This document shows, one piece after another, positions 55,941 through 64,000 of a DNA stretch of 64,000 bases. Where the stretch lies: positions 1-64,000 of the forward strand of contig NZ_SJEW01000019.1 in NCBI RefSeq assembly GCF_005930475.1. The letters run 5' to 3'. Position 1 is the stretch's first letter. Every line of letters begins with the position of its first letter. Source of the DNA: Modestobacter altitudinis. Its GTDB lineage: Bacteria; Actinomycetota; Actinomycetes; Mycobacteriales; Geodermatophilaceae. The notes under the pieces are model-generated. The model searched no databases. It was not told the DNA's origin and saw only the letters and a program-made list of their open reading frames with translations. A program made the position numbers and the translations under genes.

Positions 55941-56891
55941 ATGACCGCCACTACCCTTCCCGCGCCCGTGACCGGGACGGACATCAAGGAACGGTCGATC
56001 ACCGCGAGCGGGCCCCCGCGCGGTGAGAACAGGGCAGGGTGGCTGTTCGCCACGCCCTTCCTGGCCTTCTACATCGCCTTCCTCATCGGTCCCGTGCTCG
56101 TCGGGCTGGTGATCAGCTTGTTCAACACGACCACGGTGCGAGCCGGCGTGGGCGACTGGGTGGGGTTCTCCAACTACGCCGACGTCTTGTCCAACGGGGA
56201 CTTCTGGGCCTCGATGTGGCACTCGGTGCTCTTCACGCTGCTGACCACCCCGTTCCTGGTGCTGCTGCCGATGCTGTTCGCCGTTCTCGCCTCCCGCATC
56301 GCCCGCAACCAGTGGTTCTTCCGGCTCGCCTTCTTCGCTCCGTACGTCGTGCCCTCCGCCGCGGTGTGCCTCATCTTCGCCTTCATGTACACGCCCGAGA
56401 CCGGATTGATCACCAACGCCTTCAGCTGGGTCGGGCTGACCGCCCCGGACTTCTTCGGCTCCACCTCCGGAGCCTGGTTCGCCGTGGTGCTGCTCACGGT
56501 GTGGTGGACGTTCGGCTTCAACTTCATCCTCTACACCGCGGCCATCCAGGAGATCTCGGAGGAGGTCTACGAGGCAGCGACGATCGACGGCGCAGGGCCG
56601 TGGCAGCAGATCCGGCACATCACCATCCCGCTGTTGCGCCCGACCCTGGGCCTCGTGCTGGTCCTGCAGGTCCTCTCGTCCCTGAAGGTGTTCGACCAGA
56701 TCTACATCCTGTTGGCCGGCGGCCCGGCGTACTCGACGCGTCCGGTCATCCAGTACATCTTCGACACCGGGTTCGGTGCCTACCGAGGCGGCTACGCGGC
56801 CGCCGCGACGATGGTCTACTTCGTGATCTTGGTCCTCATCTCCGCCGCGTGGTTCCTGATCCGGCGGCGCAGCAACTCCGCGAACGCCTGA
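55941..56891 (+). CDS. ABC sugar permease, MalF-like
   Basis: 316 residues, six helices, with the EAA loop EAATIDGAGPWQQIRHITIP that docks the ATPase. It follows the binding protein in one operon and pairs with the MalG-like permease. Confidence 0.95.
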   Translation: MTATTLPAPVTGTDIKERSITASGPPRGENRAGWLFATPFLAFYIAFLIGPVLVGLVISLFNTTTVRAGVGDWVGFSNYADVLSNGDFWASMWHSVLFTLLTTPFLVLLPMLFAVLASRIARNQWFFRLAFFAPYVVPSAAVCLIFAFMYTPETGLITNAFSWVGLTAPDFFGSTSGAWFAVVLLTVWWTFGFNFILYTAAIQEISEEVYEAATIDGAGPWQQIRHITIPLLRPTLGLVLVLQVLSSLKVFDQIYILLAGGPAYSTRPVIQYIFDTGFGAYRGGYAAAATMVYFVILVLISAAWFLIRRRSNSANA

Positions 56892-56905
56892 GGGGAGCCC
56901 GAGCA

Positions 56906-57790
56906 ATGGCGACCAGCGTGGCCGCGCCTGCGGCTGACACCAAGCCCGCACGCCGCCGAGGCGGCACCGAAGAGACAGGGAAGGCGTTCAACCGGCTTGC
57001 CGCCACGTGCGTGACGCTCTTCGCGCTCATCTGGTTGATCCCCTTCGTGTGGGCGGTGATCACGTCACTGCGGCCCAACGAGGAGATCGCGGCGAACCCC
57101 ACGACGCCTTGGTCCAGCAACTGGAACTTCGACGCGTACGCCTCTGCGTGGAACTCCAGCCCGCTCGGCTGGTGGTACGTCAACAGCTTCGTCATCTCCA
57201 CCTTGACGGTCATCTTCACCGTGGTGGTCTGCTCGATGGCCGCGTTCGCCCTCGTCCACCTCGACTTCCGCGGGAGGTACGCCGTGTTCGGGCTGATCCT
57301 GGCCGGTCTCATGGTGCCCGTCGAAGCGCTCGTCCTGCCGCAGTTCCTGGAGTTCCGGGCACTCAACCTGCTGGGCACGTACTGGGCGGTCATCCTGCCG
57401 TCGATCGCTCTCCCCGTCGCTGTCTTCGTCTTCCACTCGTTCATCAAGGCCATCCCGGTCTCCCTGGTCGAGGCCGCCCGGCTCGACGGTGCCAGCTGGT
57501 GGCGGGTCTACTCCCAGGTCGCCATGCCGCTGTCCCGGCCGGCGATCTCCGCGGTCGCGATCCTCACGTTCATCACCAGCTGGAATGCCTTCCTGTGGCC
57601 GCTGCTGGTCCTCACTCAGACCAAGTCACAGACCATTCCTGTGGGGCTCAGCAGCCTGGTCGGCGGTTCCGCGATCCAATATGCCGAGACCATGGCCTCC
57701 GCCGTCCTCGGCATCCTGCCCCTGCTCGCCGTCTTCCTGGTCCTGCAGCGCCAGATCGCCCAAGGGGTCGCCAACACCGGCATCAAGTAG
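56906..57790 (+). CDS. ABC sugar permease, MalG-like
   Basis: 294 residues, six helices, EAA loop EAARLDGASWWRVYSQVAMP. Basic N-terminus (PARRRGG). ATG 56906 with GGGGAG upstream. Last gene of the plus-strand transport operon; the ATPases lie on the other strand, as is common for actinobacterial sugar systems that share an ATPase. Confidence 0.95.
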   Translation: MATSVAAPAADTKPARRRGGTEETGKAFNRLAATCVTLFALIWLIPFVWAVITSLRPNEEIAANPTTPWSSNWNFDAYASAWNSSPLGWWYVNSFVISTLTVIFTVVVCSMAAFALVHLDFRGRYAVFGLILAGLMVPVEALVLPQFLEFRALNLLGTYWAVILPSIALPVAVFVFHSFIKAIPVSLVEAARLDGASWWRVYSQVAMPLSRPAISAVAILTFITSWNAFLWPLLVLTQTKSQTIPVGLSSLVGGSAIQYAETMASAVLGILPLLAVFLVLQRQIAQGVANTGIK

Positions 57791-58184
57791 CAGCCTGGGA
57801 CGTCCTTCTCGGGACGGCCCCGCGGGAGGCCATCGCGGAGCCGGGGCTCTTCTCATACCGCTTCGTGCTGCGCCGCCGGGTGATCGTGGAGGAGCCGTCA
57901 CCGAGATCGACAGGGCCCGCGGCACCGGCTGTCGGAGCCCCCACGCGGATCGGGGCCCGACGAGGTCACCGTCGTGGAGCTACGGTCACCTCGCGGCTGA
58001 GTTCTGCCCCTGCCACTCCGTCCAAGCTGGGAAGCATGATCGCCGCACGGCTTGAGGCGTCGAGGCAGGGTGTTGGTCCAGCCCGACAGATGGGGTCGTG
58101 CCGCTCCGCCGGCGTCCAGGGATCGCGCCGAACCCGCGCGGGCCATCACAAGAGCCCTCACTGTGAGGCTGCACAGGCACGGCG
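57791..58184. other. Gap with no gene
   Basis: Convergent spacer between the permease operon and the ATPase gene; no convincing frame. A short GGGACG...CCCCG inverted pair at 57799-57823 may help termination. Confidence 0.5.
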
Positions 58185-59309
<1,125 letters not shown>

Positions 59310-59414
59310 GACGTGTCCTCCCTCAGCGGCCGAACGAGGCCGGGTTGGTCCTAGCTGGTGTGGCCGGGGTCTCCCAGGTGGAACGCAGATCGCTTCGGAG
59401 CGACCGGAGGGTGC

Positions 59415-60030
59415 TCATGTCGGAGCGTTGTCGGGAACGACCACGTCGAGGAAGCGCAGCACGACCGAGGCGAGGGCGTCCGCCCCCCGGGGAGGCCCAT
59501 ACGTTGGCGATGAACATCTCGACCTCGGTGTTGCCCCGGTGTCCGGCCTCGTCGACAGCCGTGACGAATGGCGGGAAGTCGATGCTGCCGTCGCCCAGGT
59601 AGCCGCGGGCCGCGAGGACGTCGGCTCGGAACGGCAGAATCCGGTCGCCGGACCTGGAAGGACGCGATGCGCGACCCGGCCCGCTCGATCGGGGGCCAGA
59701 CGTCCGGATCTCACCAGAGCTGGGAGGTGTCGACGACCACCCTGACTTGCTCATGGCGGGAACCCCTCCGCCAGGTCCCATGCCTGGCCCAGGTTCGAGA
59801 GCACAGCCCGGTCGGCGCAGTCCACGGGATGTAGCGCCTCCAGGGCGAGCCGGGGTTCTCCGACCAGCAGCGTACGGGGCGAGCTCGGCGAGCGCATCCG
59901 GGACCCGATCCAACGCCCCGCGCAGGTCGCGAGAACCCGCGCCGCAGCGTCCAGATCCTGCAGTACTTCCTGGTGTCGAACAATCGGCTTCGATCGATGC
60001 AGGACGGTGCTCGCCCCTACGGCACCCATG
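59415..60030 (-). pseudogene. TIM-barrel sugar isomerase/epimerase, broken
   Basis: Pieces in different frames, in order: GEPRLALEALHPVDCADRAV and LSNLGQAWDLAEGF; then EQVRVVVDTSQLW; then RADVLAARGYLGDGSIDFPP, FVTAVDEAGHRGNTEVEMFI and ANVW. This is the AP_endonuc_2-type sugar phosphate isomerase fold (the D-T-S-x-LW metal site and G-Y-L-G-D-G-x-ID-F). At least two frameshifts. It would have belonged to the sugar locus. Confidence 0.8.
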
Positions 60031-60076
60031 ACGGTGACCTCACGGCGTCGGGGAAGAGGCTCCGTGAACGCTCCTG

Positions 60077-61150
60077 CTACTGGAGCATGTGTGCGAGCTG
60101 ATCCCGATTCGGGCAGAATGGACGATCTTCGTCGTCCCAGAGCAGAGGCACGAAGAAGGCCTGCCGCTCACCATCAGGACTGAACCGTCCGTGCGAGACC
60201 AGTAGGTTGGGCGTCACCAGTGATGGATGCCCGGCACTCGAGACGCCCGGCAGCATGCCACTTCTCAGCACGGCATGACCTTGCACTGCTAGATCCGTCA
60301 AACTGCCATCCGCCTCTTCGCGGATCGCACCAACAGCATATGATTCATCCTTGTAGCTGCCGTAACTGTTCAGGTAATAGGGCCTGCCGGCCGGAGACAC
60401 CAGTCCACCGATGGGCGCCTCGATGCAGTGCCAGTCGACCGTTTCTCCGCCGGCCCAGTCCCGCTTGCCGATCTGCCAGGGCATCGAGCGGTAGCGCTCA
60501 TACATCTGCACGTCCAAACTGGGTTTGACCAGGACGCGCGGAGCTGACACGGGCCGAGCGAGGTCAGAGCTCAGCTCCACCTCGACGATCCCCACGCCGA
60601 CGCGTGTTTCGCTCCAGAATTCCACGACGTATGCGAGGAAGTGTGCTGGGCGACCGGATTGCTGATCGTGTCTTCGGTAGACGTCCGCATCGATGGCGAA
60701 GTCCGTCTCCAGCTCCAGGGGCATCTCGCCCTGGTCGATGAATGGCCCTTCAGGTCTGTCGGCAACCGCCCGGCGCAGCCGCTGCCCGATGTCTGCATTC
60801 GACTGGTGGGGTGTGCTCCGTGAGTAGAACATGTTGTATCGCCTGGCCGATGCGTCGTACACCACGCAAGGAGCCCAATGCTCGCTCATCGGTGCATCCG
60901 CATGCAGTGCCTTTCCGAGGTACTGGAACTGCCGCAGGTCGTGGCTGCCATAGACGGCGATCCGGTCACCCTCGTGGGAAACGTCCGTATGGTAGAGGTA
61001 GTAGGAGTAACTGCTGGCAGACGACCGAGGGACGGTCAGCAGATACGGGTCACCCTGGTCGGTGACGTCGGGCGCCGGATGAGGGATGATCGGCCTGTAG
61101 AAGTCGTCGATCAGGAGACCCGCGAAGTCATGATCTGCGCCTGCCCGCAT
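60077..61150 (-). CDS. GH43-like five-bladed beta-propeller protein
   Basis: 357 residues with the blade pattern of GH43/GH130-type enzymes: DVTDQGDPYLLTVPR near the start with the likely catalytic Asp, EHWAPCVVYDASARRYNMFY, DFAIDADVYRR, WHCIEAPIGGL (candidate Glu) and NLLVSHGRFSPDG. No signal peptide, so a cytosolic sugar-cleaving role is likely. ATG 61150 is preceded at six bases by a TAGAAT -10 box, so the mRNA may be leaderless. Exact family (GH43, GH32-like or GH130) is uncertain. Confidence 0.8.
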   Translation of the reverse strand: MRAGADHDFAGLLIDDFYRPIIPHPAPDVTDQGDPYLLTVPRSSASSYSYYLYHTDVSHEGDRIAVYGSHDLRQFQYLGKALHADAPMSEHWAPCVVYDASARRYNMFYSRSTPHQSNADIGQRLRRAVADRPEGPFIDQGEMPLELETDFAIDADVYRRHDQQSGRPAHFLAYVVEFWSETRVGVGIVEVELSSDLARPVSAPRVLVKPSLDVQMYERYRSMPWQIGKRDWAGGETVDWHCIEAPIGGLVSPAGRPYYLNSYGSYKDESYAVGAIREEADGSLTDLAVQGHAVLRSGMLPGVSSAGHPSLVTPNLLVSHGRFSPDGERQAFFVPLLWDDEDRPFCPNRDQLAHMLQ

Positions 61151-61156
61151 GGGCCG

Positions 61157-61162
61157 ATTCTA
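61157..61162 (-). promoter_or_regulatory. -10 box placing the start at the ATG
   Basis: TAGAAT on the minus strand, six bases before ATG 61150. A leaderless transcript is likely because no Shine-Dalgarno site exists. No clear -35 box. Confidence 0.5.
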
Positions 61163-61202
61163 GCAGATGACAGCTCATCAGTCTGATCGCTCTGCTGCTT
61201 TC

Positions 61203-61215
61203 ACAACTATGTTGT
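61203..61215. promoter_or_regulatory. Candidate operator upstream of the GH43-like gene
   Basis: ACAAC-TAT-GTTGT, a perfect 5-3-5 inverted repeat about 45 bases upstream of the -10 box. It could bind a LacI- or GntR-type repressor, none of which is encoded in the window. Confidence 0.45.
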
Positions 61216-61997
61216 CAGGCGTATTCGCGCAATGGTCGGCTGGCGGCACGCATGTGCCCTTGCCTTCGCTGGCAAAGCGGGATCCAGCGAAGTCGGGGGC
61301 AGAGCCATCGCATTGGCCACAATTCGGGCTGACGTGGACCTCAATGGACTCTCCCCGCGAAACGAGAACTCCGCGGCTGGCCCTAGAGGATCTACCGTCG
61401 TAGGCAACAGGCATCAGCACGGAGGTCGCGTTCGGGTGTGACAGATGGCCCCGTGTCGTCGGGCTGGTCGCCGGGCTCCACGGGCCCGGGTGCTGCGAGG
61501 GTCGTCGGGTCGGTGTTGCCGTGTGCAGCCGGGAACGGCCAGGGCATCGAGCCGTCGGAGGCCGTCGAGGGCGAGACCGGTGGACGGGGCGGGTTGGGCG
61601 AGGTGCAGCAGAGGTGCGTCGGCCAGTGGCAGCGAAGCGGGCGATGGAGGGCAGTCGTAGGCGCAGCCGCTTGGGTTCCCCACCGCCGGGTTGACCCCGA
61701 CGGTGGGGCTGATCAGGAGAGCGGCTCCGCAAGTCGCCCGGCGGAGTCCGCAGCAGTGAGCATGAGGACGACCTTGGCGGTCACCACGGCCCCGTCGCCT
61801 CGTGCACGCGTCGCACGTGCTGCGTGCCCCTCGCGACCTCGCCCACGACCTCGCCGAAGCTGGCGAGGAGGGCGACCCGAGATGATCCACTGCCGCGCCG
61901 AGATCACCTGACTGCGGGCTCATCCGTCCTGATCGCCCGGCCGTGTCGTCCATCGACGACCGCACGCGGGCGCGGACCCCTCCACCCACCTCTGCAT
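61216..61997. other. Decayed region, no firm gene
   Basis: Minus-strand 61713-61907 includes AVVTAKVVLMLTAADSAGRL, which looks like a real protein piece but is unassigned. The remainder has overlapping Arg/Pro-rich frames on both strands and no domain. Confidence 0.45.
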
Positions 61998-62022
61998 CAG
62001 GGTTCGAGTCCCCTCAGCTCCA
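61998..62022 (+). repeat. att copy 5 (end of tRNA-Ala)
   Basis: The T-arm and acceptor end only (GGGTTCGAGTCCCCTCAGC-TCCA), followed by a diverged terminator hairpin and a TGGCCACTGG block also found after the tRNA at 21613. Probably the outer right end of the stack. Confidence 0.85.
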
Positions 62023-62166
62023 CCCTTGCGACCAGGCCCTTCTCCCTCCGGGGGAGCGGCCTTCGTCGTTCCTGGTGGCCACTGGCGTGGACGAGGCGCC
62101 AGGCCGGCCCCACCGTGGCCTGGTCGCGGGAGAGGGCGTCGATGTGGGTGTGGTCCGGGTGGCCGG

Positions 62167-64000
62167 TCAGCCGCGTCTCACGTGCAGGTTGCGGAACTGG
62201 ATCCTGCTGGGCCGCCCGTGGACCTGGAGCGCGAGGAACCCGTGCTGCCGCCTGGCACTGGTGTAGTCGTTGATCGGCTTCCCGTTGAGGGTGACCTCGA
62301 TCCGGGGTCCCGAGGTCTCGATGAGGTACGTGTTCCACTGCCCCGGCGGGTTGGTCGGGGATCCGGTCGCGGCCTGCAGTCCGTACACGGCCCCGGTGGC
62401 GTGGACGGCCTGGCCAGGTGGGGTGCCCGCTGCGAGATCGTCGATCTGGATCTCGTGCCCCTGCTGGTCTGCCTGCTCCAGCGGGTCCGGCCCTGCCGGT
62501 CCGGGTGTGCGGACGTAGACCCCGGAGTTGTGGCCGGAGGCCAGCGCGCGCCACTCGATCCAGAAGGAGGCGTCGGCGAACTCCTCCTTGACGTAGTAGT
62601 AGAGGCCGTACCCGTCCTCGGTCTCCAGCAGCGCACCGTGGCGCCACATCGTGGGGGAGCTGCCAGGACGCCCCACCAGCTCCCAGTCGGCGGGGTCCCG
62701 GGACAGCGGGACGAAGCCGGGCGGCGGCGTCGTGGTGCGGTCCTCCACGAGGAGCTCAGCCGTGCGCCGGGCGAGTGCCAGGGCGGTCAGGGCAGGGTTG
62801 GCCGAGCCGAGCGCGGGGAAGACCGCGGGGCCGACGACGTGGGCGTTCGAGAGACCGTGGAAGCGGCCTCGGGCGTCGGTGACGGACGCGCCCGGCGCGC
62901 CCATGGAGAGCGTGCCGGCCTCGTGGTGGGTGGTCCCGAGGCCGTCCTGCCACCAACTGCGCCCGGTGACCGAGGGCTGTGGCCGCGAGGCGGCGAACGG
63001 GCCGCTGCGGCTCTGCAGGTACTCCAGGTCCGCCGGCTGGCCGACCGGCGGCGGAGGCCCGGCCAGGGTGGCGGCGAGGTCGAAGGCGGCCTGGTCCATC
63101 TCCTGCCACAGCGTCTCGTCCGCCGCTGTCGTCGTGAGGTGGACGTAGGCCCGGCGCTGCCCGTGCTCGTCGACCTCGGGGCTCAGGTCGATCCAGCTCC
63201 TCGTCGGGTCGGGAGGGACGCTCTGGTCGCCCTCCATCTCGCCCATGCCCCGGAGCACGATGGTGATCCAGTCCGGGTCCTGGTTCGCCCGGATCTGCGC
63301 GAGCGTGTCGATGTCCGGGACCTGCTGCCACATGTTGCGCTCCGGGTCGATGCCCCCCACGGCTGCGGCAGAGAGCTGCAGGTGGAACTGGCGACCACCG
63401 GACCCCTGGCCGCGGACGAGGAACGCGGTCGTCTCGACGTCCGGGGGTGGCCCGGGCGGCAGTCCGAGGGCTGCCCGACGGATCCGGACGGTGATGTTGC
63501 TCCGCAGGTGCACCGTCAGGTTGCCCAGTCGCGGCGAGCCGGGGTTCGCCGTCCGGTCGCCGACTCCCAAGGAGTCCAGTGCCAGCCGGGTCGCCTCGAT
63601 GGTGCTGTTGGCGAGGACGACCGCGGATCCGGCCGGTACCGGCAGCAGGACCGGTTCCGGGCGTCCCTCCAGGGCCACGTCCAGACCCGTCACGGTCCCG
63701 TCGCTGCGATGGAGGCGGAGCACGCGTGCGCGTGGCACCGCGAACAGCCGCCGGGAGACGTCGCCCTGCCCGGTGTTCTCCGCGACGTCGTTGCGGACCG
63801 CGTCGATGAGGAAGGGGACCGACGAGAACTTGTCGTAGGCGAAGAGCCCGGAAGCCGGCGGGGAGCCGACGACGGCCAGCGGTGCCTCCTCCACCGTCCG
63901 GAGCTCCGGTACGTCCCGGACGGCCTGCTGGAGAGCGGCTCGGAGGTCGTCGTGGAAGCTCGTGGCCAGCATGTAGTCACAGGTGGGCACGGTGCCGATC
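62167..64000 (-). CDS. GMC oxidoreductase fused to DUF1080 domain (5' end outside window)
   Basis: 611 codons are visible and the frame stays open to the right edge, so the FAD-binding N-terminus lies outside. Visible GMC parts: the substrate-binding middle and the C-terminal active-site block TTHHEAGTLSMGAPG, GRFHGLSNAHVVGPAVFPAL and ANPALTALALARRTAELL. From about 62760 back to the stop comes a concanavalin-like DUF1080 (3-keto-disaccharide hydrolase) domain: ADWELVGRPGS, FADASFWIEWRAL, GHNSGVYVRTP, GQWNTYLIETSG, EVTLNGKPINDY. GMC enzymes oxidise sugar or alcohol hydroxyls to keto groups and DUF1080 enzymes act on 3-keto sugars, so oxidation and cleavage may be joined in one protein. Confidence 0.9.
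   Translation of the reverse strand, partial: IGTVPTCDYMLATSFHDDLRAALQQAVRDVPELRTVEEAPLAVVGSPPASGLFAYDKFSSVPFLIDAVRNDVAENTGQGDVSRRLFAVPRARVLRLHRSDGTVTGLDVALEGRPEPVLLPVPAGSAVVLANSTIEATRLALDSLGVGDRTANPGSPRLGNLTVHLRSNITVRIRRAALGLPPGPPPDVETTAFLVRGQGSGGRQFHLQLSAAAVGGIDPERNMWQQVPDIDTLAQIRANQDPDWITIVLRGMGEMEGDQSVPPDPTRSWIDLSPEVDEHGQRRAYVHLTTTAADETLWQEMDQAAFDLAATLAGPPPPVGQPADLEYLQSRSGPFAASRPQPSVTGRSWWQDGLGTTHHEAGTLSMGAPGASVTDARGRFHGLSNAHVVGPAVFPALGSANPALTALALARRTAELLVEDRTTTPPPGFVPLSRDPADWELVGRPGSSPTMWRHGALLETEDGYGLYYYVKEEFADASFWIEWRALASGHNSGVYVRTPGPAGPDPLEQADQQGHEIQIDDLAAGTPPGQAVHATGAVYGLQAATGSPTNPPGQWNTYLIETSGPRIEVTLNGKPINDYTSARRQHGFLALQVHGRPSRIQFRNLHVRRG

Overview
The window is very GC-rich with dense, often overlapping genes, frequent GTG starts, a BipA/TypA GTPase, DUF5994, MauE and YcnI proteins, and an actinobacterial-type cysteine leader peptide. 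This points to a high-GC actinomycete. The protein flavour (DUF5994, the PAS/GAF/SpoIIE phosphatase, the unknown at 44562-45002) suggests Geodermatophilaceae (Geodermatophilus, Blastococcus or Modestobacter), but that is inference without a database search.

Region 1 (1-21475) looks like ordinary chromosome. In order: a PAS-PAS-GGDEF diguanylate cyclase cut by the left edge; a MauE/DsbA-like redox pair; typA; a DUF5994 gene; a small P-loop kinase; an SDR enzyme; a thioredoxin-reductase-like flavoprotein with a methyltransferase, facing an XRE-cupin regulator; a TauE/SafE sulfur permease behind a cysteine-type leader peptide; an MFS exporter; a Pit phosphate transporter with its DUF47 partner; a four-gene copper cluster (CopC-CopD, YcnI, SCO, unknown); an M23 peptidase; an AraC-type regulator with a VOC protein; and a VTT/DedA-like membrane protein.

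Region 2 (21476-62022) is a stack of integrative elements on a tRNA-Ala(GGC) gene. The tRNA 3' half (attachment core) recurs at 40763, 43886, 49726 and 61998. The tRNA is followed by an intact tyrosine integrase with an excisionase, and two of the copies are followed by decayed integrase C-termini in the same orientation. The first segment (21.5-40.8 kb) carries integration genes, DUF5677, a secreted nuclease, a CpaF-type ATPase gene broken by an IS256 element with a clean 9-bp target duplication, a decayed IS3 element, and a likely anti-phage cluster: a SEFIR protein fused to Ltp-type repeats, and a trypsin-NB-ARC-repeat protein next to a trypco2 protein. The second (40.8-43.9 kb) has a frameshifted AlbA_2 gene and a TIR-domain gene with an in-frame amber codon. 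The third (43.9-49.7 kb) has an acetate-type transporter, a broken RsbW-like kinase and a PAS-GAF-SpoIIE phosphatase. The fourth (49.7-62.0 kb) is a sugar-use locus: GH2 enzyme, substrate-binding protein, two permeases, two MalK-like ATPases, a broken TIM-barrel isomerase and a GH43-like protein.

Region 3 (62167-64000) holds the C-terminal part of a GMC oxidoreductase fused to a 3-keto-disaccharide-hydrolase-like (DUF1080) domain, cut by the right edge. The best candidates for something undescribed are the SEFIR-Ltp fusion and its neighbours, the stacked tRNA-Ala element array, and the run of copper proteins that each expose an N-terminal histidine.
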